Shown: positions 42,953 through 52,861, counted from the first letter of the stretch. The stretch: DNA of 64,000 nucleotides from Lysobacterales bacterium PRO7 (GCA_021404785.1 QWHH01000009.1:37542-101541); one strand, 5' to 3'. The notes: a model not told the origin generated them from the sequence alone. Numbers and translations: made by a program.

Positions 42953-44078
42953 GCGGATTCTCCTCGACAAGCTGGCGCAACAGCGATTCGAATTGTCCGA
43001 TCACCGCCTCAGGAGCCAACGGCGCCACGCGCAGGCGTGCGTTCTCGCGCACGCGTTCGCGCAGGACCTCATCCACGCCGAGTGCGACGAAGGCATTGAC
43101 GAAGCCTTGCGCATCGTCCACCGGCACGCGCATGCCGCTGATGCCGTTGGCGACGTGCTCGTGCGCGGCGCCGCGGTCGAAGGCGACGACGCCGAGTCCG
43201 CTCGCCATCGCTTCCAGGGTGACGTTGCCGAAGGTTTCAGTGAGGCTCGGGAAGACGAACACGTCCGCGCTGGCGTAGTGCCGCGCCAGGTCATGGCCAT
43301 TGCGCGCGCCGGCGAAGATGAAGTTGGGGTTTTCCGCGGCCATACGCTTGCGCACCGGTCCGTCGCCGACGCAGACAAAGCGCGCGCGTGGCTCGCGCTC
43401 GCGCAGGGCGCGGTAAGCACGCACCGCGAGATCGAGGTTTTTCTCTGCAGCGATGCGGCCGACGTAGATTGCAACGGGAACGTCGTCGCCGGCGCCCCAG
43501 AAGGCACGCAGCATCGGGTCGCGATGGCGCGGATGGAACAGTTGCGTATCCACCGCGCGGCGCAGCACGCGCACGTTGTCGATGCCGCGCTCGCGCAATT
43601 CGGCGGCCAGGGTGTGGGTCGGCACCAGTGTCGCCGCAGCGCGACGGTGGAAACGCAGCAACCAGCGGTTCACGAGCGGCGCCGTCCAGCCGACACCGTA
43701 GTGTGCCGCATAGTCGCCAAAATGCGTATGGAAGCCGGTGCACGCCGGGATGCCGAGACACCGCGCCGTGGCGAGTGCAGACCAGCCAAGCAAACCTTCG
43801 GTGGCGATGTAGACCGCGTCCGGACGCAATTGTGTCCACGTTTTTCGCAGCGCGGAACTGGCGGGCAGGCCGACCCGCAGACCGGGATAATGCGGCAGGG
43901 CCACGCTCGAGGTGTCCAGGTATTGCAAGCCCGCTTCGATGCGCCGATCCGCGCGGAACGGGCGCACCACCTGCACGCTGTGGCCATGCGCGGCCAGTCC
44001 GTGGGCCAGGTCGCGCACGGTAAGCGCAACGCCGTTGATCTCCGGTGGATACGTTTCGCTGACGAGGCTGATGCGCAC
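42921..44078 (-). CDS. Glycosyltransferase family 4
   Basis: A 385-residue GT4 retaining glycosyltransferase. RISLVSETYPPEINGVALTV at the N-terminus and the donor site near FVFPSLTETFGNVTLEAMASG with the conserved E-x7-E are clear. It resembles mannosyl or sulfoquinovosyl transferases acting on lipids. Pairing with a PAP2 phosphatase suggests glycolipid synthesis, but the acceptor is unknown. The start is probably a GTG with GCGGAG upstream. Confidence 0.9.
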   Translation of the reverse strand: MRISLVSETYPPEINGVALTVRDLAHGLAAHGHSVQVVRPFRADRRIEAGLQYLDTSSVALPHYPGLRVGLPASSALRKTWTQLRPDAVYIATEGLLGWSALATARCLGIPACTGFHTHFGDYAAHYGVGWTAPLVNRWLLRFHRRAAATLVPTHTLAAELRERGIDNVRVLRRAVDTQLFHPRHRDPMLRAFWGAGDDVPVAIYVGRIAAEKNLDLAVRAYRALREREPRARFVCVGDGPVRKRMAAENPNFIFAGARNGHDLARHYASADVFVFPSLTETFGNVTLEAMASGLGVVAFDRGAAHEHVANGISGMRVPVDDAQGFVNAFVALGVDEVLRERVRENARLRVAPLAPEAVIGQFESLLRQLVEENPHALPVAVARI

Positions 44079-44163
44079 GGCTGCACTCCGCTGGAATGCG
44101 GAGATCGTGCCGCTTTCAGGTTGCGTGGCGGTTATCGCCGCGTGACGCGGCGATGACGGCCGA

Positions 44164-44727
44164 TCAATGCTTGGGCGGAGCGGGCCTTATGATCACCACC
44201 GGCGGCGTCCAGTAGCCGCTGCCCCAATACGGGCCCCACGGCCCCCAGAACGGATCGTAGTAGTACGGCCACGCGCCGCGCTGGTCGTCGGGACGACGTT
44301 CGGGCCACAGGTAGATGTTGTCGGCATCCACCAGTGCATAGGTGTATTCGTAGCCGCCAACTGGATGTTTCTGCGTGCCAGCGAGCGTACCGGTCACGGT
44401 GATGTCGCGATCCTTCTTGTACAGTTCCGGATCGTAGAAACCCTGGCCGCAGGCGATGAAGCGGCCGCTGCTCTGCGAACGCGGGCGCGGCCGTGCGTCG
44501 TCGTAGAGTGCGCGGGAAAGAACTTCAAAGCAGGTCTTGTCCGCTTCCGGATTGACCGAGACGATGCTGCCGCCCCAGCGCACGCGCGCGCCATGCACGC
44601 CCTGCTGCGCGGCCAGTTGCGGGGTGATCGGGTTGAAATTCTGTCCGGCCAGTTGCGGCGGTACGCTGGCGCAGCCAGCCAACGCAAGCGCGCCGAGTGC
44701 GGCGGTGGTCACAAGGAAATTACGCAT
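44164..44727 (-). CDS. Slp-family outer membrane lipoprotein
   Basis: A 187-residue lipoprotein. The lipobox LAGC makes Cys19 the lipidated residue. CFEVLSRALYDDARPRPRS and YEYTYALVDADNIYLWPER are Slp/YeaY-like segments. The last 35 residues are Trp/Tyr/Pro-rich (YYDPFWGPWGPYWGSGYW). In E. coli Slp is induced by carbon starvation and stationary phase. AGGAG precedes the ATG. It lies 25 nt after the TgpA gene on the same strand. Confidence 0.85.
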   Translation of the reverse strand: MRNFLVTTAALGALALAGCASVPPQLAGQNFNPITPQLAAQQGVHGARVRWGGSIVSVNPEADKTCFEVLSRALYDDARPRPRSQSSGRFIACGQGFYDPELYKKDRDITVTGTLAGTQKHPVGGYEYTYALVDADNIYLWPERRPDDQRGAWPYYYDPFWGPWGPYWGSGYWTPPVVIIRPAPPKH

Positions 44728-44752
44728 GGCGAACTCCTGAGGTTTTCGCGAT

Positions 44753-46720
44753 TCATGACGATTGTCGCGCCGTTCGCGTCGCGGCAGGAAGACGCAATGC
44801 GGCAACGGCGCGGGTAAAGTTTTGTATCCGTTCAGGTGCAGGTAACGCACTGGCGTAGCGCAGGCCGACATATTGCGCGAACAATTCCTGCAAATTGCGT
44901 TGTGCCGGCCATGTCGTTGCCACCCGCATTGCGAGCGACAGCGGGCCTTCGGCGGGACCACGCGCAGTGCCAGCGCGGGCGAGTTTGCGGCATAGCCGCG
45001 CGTAAGCGGCATCCAGCGCGTCGCCGGCGGGCTTCGGCGCGCGCATCACCCACCAGGCGAACAGGCCCAACAGCAGGCTGCCCAAGATCAGCATCGCGAG
45101 CATCAATTGCGGGTATTCGGCCTTGTCCACGCCAAACGGAGTCAGCAGGCTTTGCTGACGCAGCGCGTTGAATTGGACGATCGCGTCGTTCCAGAATCGG
45201 TTGATCAGGTCCATGCGGTTGCGGATGGACATCAGCCAATCGGCCTGATACCACGGTGCGCTGGCGCCCGCGGCGGCGCGCGCGCCGGCCTGCACGCGTT
45301 GTGGACTGACCGCTGCGGTGGGATCCACGCGCACCCAGCCGCGGCCTTCCAGCCACACTTCCGACCAGGCGTGCGCGTCGGATTGGCGCACGACCCAGTA
45401 GTTGCCGAACTGGTTGAAATAGCCGCCCTGGTAACCGGTAACCACGCGCGCCGGAATGCCGGCGGCGCGCATCAGGAACGTGAACGCGGACGAAAAGTGT
45501 TCGCAGAAACCACGTTGGGTATCGAACAGGAAATCGTCCACCGAATCGCGGCCGAGCAAGGGCGCGTTGAGGGTGTAGGTGAATTGATCGCGGATCATGC
45601 CCAGCGCCGCATTGATGATGCGATTCGGGTCGCCGTGAAACGCATCGCGCCAACGTTGCGCCAGCGCGCGCGAGCGTGGATCGAATCCGGCCGGCAGTTG
45701 CAGCGCAAGTCGGCGGTGCAGCGAATCGAGGACGGGTTCGAGCACATAGTCCGGTGCGGAAACCATGCGGTAACGCGTCGGATCGTCCACGCGCGAGCGG
45801 CTGACCAGGCTCATGTCGGCGCCGCGCACGGCGCCTTGCGGCGCGAGCAAGGGCACATCGAGCGCGAGCAACCAATGGCGCTCGGACGGTTCCAGCGTGA
45901 CTTCGTAACCGACGCGCGCGCCGCGCACGTGCACGTCGTCATCGCCGGACCGGCTGGCGAGCCATTCGGGGCGCGTCCAGGCGCTGCCGTCGAATTGCCA
46001 CAGCACCGGTCCGCGCCAATACAGCTTGTCGCGCGGCGGTGGAGTGCCGTCGAAGACGACGCGAAACGCCGGGCTGTCGTCGATCAGCAGTTCCTGCATC
46101 GTGCCGGGCGCCATGCGATCGCCGAGGCCGGTACGCGCGGTGGTGTCGTTCGGCGCGCCCCACAACGGGGAGGCCAGGCGCGGGAACAACACGAACGCGC
46201 ACAGCGCCAGCGGCAGCGCGCCAACAAGCGCGAACGCGCCCGAGCGCAGATCCGGCAGCCATTGCGTGCGCGCGGATTCGAGCGCGCGCAGGGCGGCGAG
46301 CAGGATGACCAGCGCGGCGCACAACAGCACGGTAATCCACATGCCCTGGTTGAACAGCAGGGCACTCATCAGCACGAAGGCGGAAAAACAGATCGCCGCG
46401 CGCGCGTCGCGACGGTTGTCGGTTTCCAGCAGCTTGAGTACGAGCATGGCGCAGGCCAGCGCGCTGCCCGGCTCACGCCCGAACAGGTTGCCGTAGTGGA
46501 AGATGATCAATACCGGAAACAGCAGCACGAGCGGCAACTTGATCCACGCCGGCAGGCGCTTTGTGCTGCGCCGGCGCTGCACCCAGCGCAATGTGATCAA
46601 GGCCAGAACCGGCGCGGAAATCAGCCACGGCAGGCGCAGCATGTGCGGCAGCACGGCCACGAATACCGCCGCCGCGGTGAGGCGGAATTGCACATCGGTC
46701 AGCGCCGGCGAGGATTTCAC
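44753..46720 (-). CDS. TgpA-like transglutaminase membrane protein
   Basis: A 655-residue protein with six to seven N-terminal helices (DUF3488 region), a periplasmic transglutaminase core and a C-terminal helix (about 547-567) followed by a DUF4129-like tail. The core has Cys in GFCEHFSSAF, His in SDAHAWSEVW and Asp in VRVDPTAAV. In Pseudomonas, TgpA is essential for growth. The GTG at 46720 overlaps the DUF58 stop by 4 nt. It is the last enzyme of the MoxR operon. Confidence 0.92.
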   Translation of the reverse strand: MKSSPALTDVQFRLTAAAVFVAVLPHMLRLPWLISAPVLALITLRWVQRRRSTKRLPAWIKLPLVLLFPVLIIFHYGNLFGREPGSALACAMLVLKLLETDNRRDARAAICFSAFVLMSALLFNQGMWITVLLCAALVILLAALRALESARTQWLPDLRSGAFALVGALPLALCAFVLFPRLASPLWGAPNDTTARTGLGDRMAPGTMQELLIDDSPAFRVVFDGTPPPRDKLYWRGPVLWQFDGSAWTRPEWLASRSGDDDVHVRGARVGYEVTLEPSERHWLLALDVPLLAPQGAVRGADMSLVSRSRVDDPTRYRMVSAPDYVLEPVLDSLHRRLALQLPAGFDPRSRALAQRWRDAFHGDPNRIINAALGMIRDQFTYTLNAPLLGRDSVDDFLFDTQRGFCEHFSSAFTFLMRAAGIPARVVTGYQGGYFNQFGNYWVVRQSDAHAWSEVWLEGRGWVRVDPTAAVSPQRVQAGARAAAGASAPWYQADWLMSIRNRMDLINRFWNDAIVQFNALRQQSLLTPFGVDKAEYPQLMLAMLILGSLLLGLFAWWVMRAPKPAGDALDAAYARLCRKLARAGTARGPAEGPLSLAMRVATTWPAQRNLQELFAQYVGLRYASALPAPERIQNFTRAVAALRLPAATRTARQSS

Positions 46721-47706
46721 GGCGCGGCTCCGGGCGCGAGCGCGAGCGCGCGCAGGCAGGCGTGACGGTGATCGGCGCCGAGTCCGGCATCGATGCGCGT
46801 TTGCGGCAAGGCCAGCGCATAGGGCAGGCGTGCTGCTTCGGCCAGGCACACCCATGCTGCAAGGCGCGAGATTCGATCTTCGTGTGCCAATCCGCGCAAC
46901 GTGGCGTAGTCGAGCACGACCTCATGTCCGCGCGGCGTTTCGAATTCCTTGACAAGCAGTTCGTCGCGGCGCGCGCTGGCCTTCCATGCTATCGCGCGCG
47001 GCGGATCGTTGCTGCGGTATTCGCGCAGCGCGGCCAGTTCGTCGCCACTGCTACGGTCGGCGAGCTGTTGCGCCTGCGCACCGGATCGGGGCAGCGGCGG
47101 GGGATTGGATTCCAGGCGCGGATACACGAGCGCGGCGAAGTCCGGATTGATCCAGCTCCAGACTTCGAACAGGCCGAATGGATATTCGCTGCACAGGCGC
47201 AGTCGTGCCGGGCGCAGCCAACCGCGTTGCGGCGCGTGGATGCGCAACGTGGCGGCACTGTCGCGGTCAAGGTCGAAGGCAATTTCCGCATCCACCGCAC
47301 GCAAGCGCAGGCTGTGCCGAGGTCGTGTCGCAATGTGGAAATGTATAGAAAAATACATCTCGTCGCCGGCATGGCAGGGCTCGGCGCGCAGTGCGGTCAC
47401 GTCGAGCCGGTTCAAGGTGGCGAACGCGGCGAACACGCTCTGGTAGGCGGCGGCGGCGAACAGGCAGGTCAGCAGCAAGGCCGGATTGTTGTTGTAGTTC
47501 AGCGCGCCCAGCAGCATCACCAGCAAGAGCAGCGACAGCATCAGGCCGAAGCGCGTCGGCAGCACGTAGATGCGGTGGCGGTCGAGCCGGATCGGCAGGG
47601 ATTCGACGCGCTTGAGCCGGGTCAGCGCCGGCAGTCGGCGTTCGGCGTACTCGAACAGCCGGTCGCGAAGCGATGTGCGGATGGCGCTGGCAGCGGTGCC
47701 GGTCAA
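46717..47706 (-). CDS. DUF58 domain-containing protein
   Basis: A protein of about 329 residues with two N-terminal helices (PTRFGLMLSLLLLVMLLGAL and the next) and a DUF58 von Willebrand-like domain whose core is DELAALREYRSNDPPRAIAWKASARRDELLVKEFE. DUF58 proteins partner with MoxR ATPases. The TTG at 47706 gives a family-typical start and leaves 17 nt after the aminotransferase stop; an ATG at 47763 would overlap that gene by 40 nt. The start is uncertain. Confidence 0.85.
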   Translation of the reverse strand: MTGTAASAIRTSLRDRLFEYAERRLPALTRLKRVESLPIRLDRHRIYVLPTRFGLMLSLLLLVMLLGALNYNNNPALLLTCLFAAAAYQSVFAAFATLNRLDVTALRAEPCHAGDEMYFSIHFHIATRPRHSLRLRAVDAEIAFDLDRDSAATLRIHAPQRGWLRPARLRLCSEYPFGLFEVWSWINPDFAALVYPRLESNPPPLPRSGAQAQQLADRSSGDELAALREYRSNDPPRAIAWKASARRDELLVKEFETPRGHEVVLDYATLRGLAHEDRISRLAAWVCLAEAARLPYALALPQTRIDAGLGADHRHACLRALALAPGAAP

Positions 47707-47723
47707 CGTCGCGTCCCGGCCGT

Positions 47724-49220
47724 TTACCCGAAGTCTGGCGCGGATGTGCCCAGTTCGAACCATTCACGGACGCGCCCATGCGCCGCATCGGCGTCGCCAT
47801 CGCGCAACGTAAACTCGTTGGTCGCCGGCGAGTACGTGTAATCCTGGCCCCACTGGGCGACGTTTGCCGCGATCTCGCGCACGGCATGCAGTGCATGGTC
47901 GATGTCGGCCTGCGTGGTACTCGGATGGAACGAAAGCCGCACCCATCCGGGCTTTTCCGACAAGTCGCCATGATCGATGCGTGTGGTGATCGAGTGCGAA
48001 CGCGACGGATCCACGTGCAACAGGTAATGGCCGTAGGTGCCGGCGCAGGAACACCCGCCGCGCGCCTGCACACCGAAGCGGTCGTTGAGCAGGCGCACGA
48101 TCAGGTTGTAATGGATTCCGGTCAGGTAAAACGAGAAGATCGCGAGCCGGTCGCGGTGCGTGCGCGCGAGCACCTCGACGCCCGGAATCGCCTGCAGCGC
48201 GTTCATTACGTACGGGACGATTTCGCGCTCGCGTTGGTGCATCCGGGCCACGCCCATCCGGTCCTTGAGTTTCACTGCCAGCGCGGCGCGGATAGTCTGC
48301 AGGAATCCCGGCGTGCCGGCGTCCTCGCGCGCCTCGATGTCGTCCAGAAACGAGTATTCACCCCAGGGGTTGGTCCAGTTCACGGTGCCGCCACCGGAGT
48401 CGTCCGGTACCGTGTTGCGGTAAAGCTTGCGGTTGAAGATCAGCACGCCCGACGAACCCGGCCCACCGAGGAACTTGTGCGGTGACCACAGCACTGCGTC
48501 GAGCTGCTCCTCGGCATCGGCCGGGTGCATGTCGATGTCCACGTACGGCGCCGACGCGGCGAAATCGACAAAGGCCACGCCGCCGGCGCGATGCATCAGC
48601 TTCGCCAGCGCATGGTAGGGCGTGCAAATGCCGGTCACGTTCGAGCAGGCCGTGAACGCGCCGATCTTCAGCGGACGCCCTGCATGCTGGTGCAGCAATG
48701 CCTCCAGCCTGCGCGGATCGACCAGGCCCTGGTCGTTCGGCGGCACCACGACCACGTCGCAAATCGTTTCCAGCCATGACGTCTGGTTGGAGTGATGCTC
48801 CATGTGGGTGATGAAGACGACCGGGCGTTCGGCTTCGGGGATCTCCACGAAGCTGCGCAGGCCTTGTGGCGCCTTCAACCCGAGGATGCGCTGGAATTTG
48901 TTGACCACGCCGGTCATGCCACTGCCGGCGGTGATGATCAGGTCGTCGGGCCCCGCGTTCGCGTGTGCCTTTAGGATGGCGTGCGCCTCGTGGTAGGCGA
49001 GCGTCATCGCGCGGCCGGTTTCGCTGCTTTCCGAATGTGTGTTGCCCACGAACGGGCCGAAGCATTCGAGCATGCGTTGTTCGATCGGCCCGTACAGGCG
49101 GCCGCTCGCCGTCCAGTCGGCGTAGACGATGCGCTGTTCACCGCAGGGCGAGCGGAACGTCTGTTCCTGACCGATGGTATTGGCGCGGAATTCAGCGAAG
49201 TAGTGTTCGAGGCAATTCAT
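47724..49220 (-). CDS. Class V aminotransferase (SufS/NifS-like)
   Basis: A 498-residue PLP enzyme of fold type I. The PLP Lys is Lys249 in WSPHKFLGG, the pyridine-binding Asp is Asp219 in VAFVDFAA, and the His in HMEHHSNQTSW stacks on the cofactor. A Cys pair occurs in GGCSCAG, the region where cysteine desulfurases carry catalytic Cys. It may remove sulfur or act as an aminotransferase or lyase. It is 100 residues longer than SufS. It sits between moxR (13 nt) and the DUF58 gene (17 nt), an unusual insertion in that operon. Confidence 0.85.
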   Translation of the reverse strand: MNCLEHYFAEFRANTIGQEQTFRSPCGEQRIVYADWTASGRLYGPIEQRMLECFGPFVGNTHSESSETGRAMTLAYHEAHAILKAHANAGPDDLIITAGSGMTGVVNKFQRILGLKAPQGLRSFVEIPEAERPVVFITHMEHHSNQTSWLETICDVVVVPPNDQGLVDPRRLEALLHQHAGRPLKIGAFTACSNVTGICTPYHALAKLMHRAGGVAFVDFAASAPYVDIDMHPADAEEQLDAVLWSPHKFLGGPGSSGVLIFNRKLYRNTVPDDSGGGTVNWTNPWGEYSFLDDIEAREDAGTPGFLQTIRAALAVKLKDRMGVARMHQREREIVPYVMNALQAIPGVEVLARTHRDRLAIFSFYLTGIHYNLIVRLLNDRFGVQARGGCSCAGTYGHYLLHVDPSRSHSITTRIDHGDLSEKPGWVRLSFHPSTTQADIDHALHAVREIAANVAQWGQDYTYSPATNEFTLRDGDADAAHGRVREWFELGTSAPDFG

Positions 49221-49233
49221 GGCGAGTGCTTTG

Positions 49234-50196
49234 TCAATTTCGCACCGGCACCTTGGCGAGCAGATCGGCCGCCAGCCGATCGCGGCTGGTGCTGCTCGAT
49301 GCCGATGGAATCAGCCGGTGCGCGGCGACGCCGGGAAATATCGCCTGCACGTCTTCCGGCACGCAATACGCGCGGCCTTCAAGCAATGCGTATGCGCGGG
49401 CCGCGGCGAGCAAGGCCAGGCCTGCGCGTGGACTCAGGCCCACGCGGATTTGCGCATGCGCGCGACTGGCGGCGAGCAGGGCCTGCACGTAGTCGATCAA
49501 TGCGGGACTTGCCAGTACGGTCGTCGCCGCGCTGCGCAGTTGTGCCAGTTGCGTCGTCGACAGGCTGGGCGTGAGTTGCGCGAGCAATTCGCGGCGGTCG
49601 CTGGAGGCGAGCAGGGCGCGTTCGGCGGCGGGATCGGGGTAGTCGAGGCCGATGCGCAGCATGAATCGATCGAGCTGCGAATCCGGCAGCGGATAGGTAC
49701 CGGCGAGTTCCACCGGATTCTGCGTCGCCACGACGAAAAATGGCGTGGGCAGCTTGTGCGTGGCGCCATCCACCGTGATCTGCTGTTCGGCCATCGCTTC
49801 GAGCAGGGCGCTCTGCGTCTTCGGCGTGGCGCGATTGATCTCGTCGGCGAGCACGAGTTGCGCGAACAGCGGGCCGGGATGGAATTTGAACGCGCCGCTC
49901 TCGCGCTCGTACACGCTCACCCCGATAATGTCCGACGGCAACATGTCGGACGTGAACTGGATGCGCTGGAACGACAGGTCCAGCGTCGCGGCCAGCGCAT
50001 GCGCCAGCGTGGTCTTGCCGACGCCGGGCAGGTCTTCGATGAGAAGATGGCCGCCGGCGAGGATGCAGGCAAAGGCCAGGCGCACCGGCGCGGCCTTGCC
50101 GAGCACGACGCGATTCACCTGCGCCTGCGCGCGTTCGAGCGCAGTGGCAAGGACGGGATCGGGTGTGGAAGCTACGGGTGCGAGGCGGGTATTCAT
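49234..50196 (-). CDS. MoxR family AAA ATPase
   Basis: A 320-residue AAA+ ATPase of the MoxR family. Walker A is GVGKTT (about 58-63), Walker B LVLADEINRA, sensor 1 VVATQNPVE, and GTYPLPDSQLDRFM follows with the arginine finger region. MoxR proteins act as chaperones with DUF58 or von Willebrand-domain partners. It heads the operon with the class V aminotransferase, DUF58 and TgpA genes. The start at 50196 overlaps no other gene; the GT39 gene starts 46 nt away on the other strand. Confidence 0.93.
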   Translation of the reverse strand: MNTRLAPVASTPDPVLATALERAQAQVNRVVLGKAAPVRLAFACILAGGHLLIEDLPGVGKTTLAHALAATLDLSFQRIQFTSDMLPSDIIGVSVYERESGAFKFHPGPLFAQLVLADEINRATPKTQSALLEAMAEQQITVDGATHKLPTPFFVVATQNPVELAGTYPLPDSQLDRFMLRIGLDYPDPAAERALLASSDRRELLAQLTPSLSTTQLAQLRSAATTVLASPALIDYVQALLAASRAHAQIRVGLSPRAGLALLAAARAYALLEGRAYCVPEDVQAIFPGVAAHRLIPSASSSTSRDRLAADLLAKVPVRN

Positions 50197-50242
50197 GACG
50201 GCGAGTATAGGCAATCCGGACGCAGCAGGAGTTGCACGGCGC

Positions 50243-51781
50243 ATGCGGCACTGGCGAACGGCATTTTGGATCGTCTGGACGGCGCTGCTCGTCGCGAAGA
50301 TTGTCCTTGCCACGCACCTCGCCCCATTCGGCGACGAAGCCTGGTACTGGCAGGAAAGCCGGCATCTGGCCATCGGCTACAGCGACCTGCCGCCACTGAC
50401 TGCGTGGCTGATCGCGGCCGGCGAAGCGCTGTTCGGACACGGCGGGTTGGCCATGCGCGCGCCGTTCCTCGCACTCGGCGCGCTGCTGCCGCTGGTCGTC
50501 GTGCGCATCGCGCGCGATTTGTTCGATGAAACGGATGCTTGGCGCGCCGGATTGCTCGCGCTCGGACTGCCGCTGCTCGGCACACTGGGCATCTTCGCGT
50601 TGCCCGATGTGCCACTGACATTTGCGAGTGCGCTGGCGCTGCTTGCGATCGAGCGTGCCGCACGCATGCACAGTTTGCGCGACTGGGCGCTACTTGGCGT
50701 CGCATTGGCGTTTGCGTGGCTTGTGCACTATCGCGCCGCGATGTTGCTCGCGTCGGGTTTCGTATTTTTCGCGCTGACGTCGCGCGGGCGTGCGCTATGG
50801 CGCGATCCGGGATTGTGGCTGGCGCTGGCGATCATGGGTCTTGGCATCGCGCCAACGATTGTGTTCAACGCGACGCACCACTGGGCGGCGCTGTATTTCC
50901 AGCTTGTGCAGCGCAATCCCTGGCGCTTCCATGCCGATGCGCTGGTGCAGCCGCTGGAGCAGGCGCTGGTCTGCACGCCGTTGGTCTATGCGTTGTTACT
51001 GTGGGCGTTGTGGAAGATATGGAAGCGGCGCCAGCAAGCTGCGCCTTGGGATCTGTTTCTGTGCTGCGCGGCGGTACCGGTCATCGCGTACTTCGTGCTC
51101 GGATTATTTGCCGACGACACGCGCTTTCGCGCGCATTGGCCCTTGCCGGGATATCTGCCGTTGCTGATCGCGCTGCCGTTGCTATTGCGCGAAGCGAAGA
51201 TCAGCGCAGGGTTTCGGATTGCGGCTTTCGCATTGCTCGCGTCGGGCAGCGCGATCGCATTCACCTACCTCGGCATGGCTGCGCTCCCCGGCGGCGCCGA
51301 TGCGCTCGCGCGCATGAAAGCATTTCCGCAGCAGTTTGTCGGCTGGCGCGAAGCGGCGGCGGAAACCCGGACCTTGCTTGCGCAACCGCGCTTTGCCGGC
51401 TCCGTGCTGGCCGCCGACAACTTCATGCTTGCGGCCGAACTCGATTTCGCGCTGGAAGCGTCGCGTCCGGTTTACACGCTCGATCATCCGATCAACACCA
51501 AGCATGGCCGCGCGCCGCAGTTGGCGATCTGGCAACGTGATGAAGCGGGATTGCACACATTGACTGGCCGTCAGGTCCTGCTAGTGGTCGAACCCGGTGC
51601 GCGGCGCGAACGCGAACGCGCGCAATGGCTCGATACATTGTGTTCGCGACTGGCCGATCTTGAACCGGTCGCACGGCTGGATGCCTATGGCGGGCGCAAA
51701 CGCTATCGCTGGTACGAAGGTGCAGTTTCTGCGACTGCCAGAATCGAATCGAATCCGGATTGCGTTGCCGCCAAGCCGTGA
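50243..51781 (+). CDS. GT39 family (ArnT-like) glycosyltransferase
   Basis: A 512-residue integral membrane transferase with 11-13 helices. The catalytic acidic pair Asp31-Glu32 in APFGDEAWYWQES is in the first periplasmic loop, as in ArnT and O-mannosyltransferases. It uses a lipid-linked sugar to modify an envelope acceptor such as lipid A or a protein. An in-frame ATG at 50195 would add 16 residues. It is convergent with the maf gene 1 nt away. Confidence 0.85.
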   Translation: MRHWRTAFWIVWTALLVAKIVLATHLAPFGDEAWYWQESRHLAIGYSDLPPLTAWLIAAGEALFGHGGLAMRAPFLALGALLPLVVVRIARDLFDETDAWRAGLLALGLPLLGTLGIFALPDVPLTFASALALLAIERAARMHSLRDWALLGVALAFAWLVHYRAAMLLASGFVFFALTSRGRALWRDPGLWLALAIMGLGIAPTIVFNATHHWAALYFQLVQRNPWRFHADALVQPLEQALVCTPLVYALLLWALWKIWKRRQQAAPWDLFLCCAAVPVIAYFVLGLFADDTRFRAHWPLPGYLPLLIALPLLLREAKISAGFRIAAFALLASGSAIAFTYLGMAALPGGADALARMKAFPQQFVGWREAAAETRTLLAQPRFAGSVLAADNFMLAAELDFALEASRPVYTLDHPINTKHGRAPQLAIWQRDEAGLHTLTGRQVLLVVEPGARRERERAQWLDTLCSRLADLEPVARLDAYGGRKRYRWYEGAVSATARIESNPDCVAAKP

Positions 51782-51782
51782 G

Positions 51783-52382
51783 TCAAGGAATCGAGATGCC
51801 GATTTCGCGCAGCTGTTTGCACAGCGTAATCAACGGCAATCCGATCAATGCGGTTGGATCTTTCGATTCGATACGATCGAATAGCGCGATGCCGAGACCT
51901 TCGCACTTGAAGCTGCCAGCGCAGTCGAGCGGCTGTTCACCTTCGACGTAACGCACGATCGTGTCCGCATTGAGTTCACGAAAATACACACGCGTCAGAT
52001 CCTGCGCCGCCAGCACGCGCGGTGGAGAGGCGCGCGTGTCGATCACGCAGATCGCGGTATGGAACGCGACGCTTCGTCCCGAACAGGCGGCCAGTTGCGC
52101 ATGGGCGTTTTCGACAGCGCCAGGTTTTCCGATGATGCATCCGTCGAGATCGGCGGTCTGATCCGAACCGATGACGATGGCGCCGGGATTTTTTGCGGCG
52201 ACGGCCTGCGCCTTGGCTATGGCAAGGCGGCCTGCCAACGCGGCAGGGCTTTCATCCGTCTGCGCAGTCTCGTCGACCTGTGGCCCGATGCAGCGAAAAT
52301 CCGGCGTCAGCCGTGCCAGCAACTCGCGGCGATAGCGCGACGTCGAAGCCAGCACCAGATCGACGTCGCCGAGCGCAATCAT
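51783..52382 (-). CDS. Maf family nucleotide pyrophosphatase (YceF-like)
   Basis: A 199-residue Maf protein that hydrolyses noncanonical nucleoside triphosphates; YceF of E. coli prefers m7GTP. The N-terminal LVLASTSRYRRELL and VIGSDQTADLDG are the family motifs, with EGEQPLDCAGSFKCEGLG as well. The location next to yceD-rpmF matches E. coli yceF. Its ATG overlaps the stop of the coiled-coil protein by 4 nt. Confidence 0.9.
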   Translation of the reverse strand: MIALGDVDLVLASTSRYRRELLARLTPDFRCIGPQVDETAQTDESPAALAGRLAIAKAQAVAAKNPGAIVIGSDQTADLDGCIIGKPGAVENAHAQLAACSGRSVAFHTAICVIDTRASPPRVLAAQDLTRVYFRELNADTIVRYVEGEQPLDCAGSFKCEGLGIALFDRIESKDPTALIGLPLITLCKQLREIGISIP

Positions 52383-52861
52383 GGGCCGGGCGACCGCTTC
52401 ACGCTGCGCGCCTCGGCTTGCGCGCGTTGCAAGTCTGCGGCGATGGTGGCGAGGCGATCGAGTTGGGCCTGCAGGGTGGCCCCGGACTGGTCCAGCGCCC
52501 GTTGCGCCTGCCCAAGTTCGTGCAGCGAGGCGGTCGCGGCGTGTTGCTGGATCCACAGTCTATGGGCGAGCAAATCCTTCAGCGCCGCCTGTACCTTGGT
52601 GTCGGCTTGGAGTGCGCTGTCCGCGCGCGCGCTCATTTCCTCGGGCAGCACGACGAGCATGTCGCGCAGGTGCTGCATGCGTTCACGGCACTCCTGCAGG
52701 CGGGTTTCGAGCGCGTCGGCGCCGTCGAGCAGGGCACGGATCGCGTTCTGACGGCTGTGCTCGCCACGGTCGCGCAGCCACAATCCCAGCACGGCAAAGG
52801 CGAGGCAGACAGCAATGATGACGAGCCAGGTTTCGATGCGATTCCCCCGAATATTTGCCAA
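52379..52861 (-). CDS. Small membrane-anchored coiled-coil protein
   Basis: A 160-residue protein with one N-terminal helix (about 12-29) and a long heptad-rich coiled coil (residues 35-155, Gln/Glu/Arg/Leu-rich). No family is recognised. It is coupled to maf by a 4-nt overlap. It may be a periplasmic scaffold or a division-associated protein. It is divergent from yceD. Confidence 0.6.
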   Translation of the reverse strand: MANIRGNRIETWLVIIAVCLAFAVLGLWLRDRGEHSRQNAIRALLDGADALETRLQECRERMQHLRDMLVVLPEEMSARADSALQADTKVQAALKDLLAHRLWIQQHAATASLHELGQAQRALDQSGATLQAQLDRLATIAADLQRAQAEARSVKRSPGP

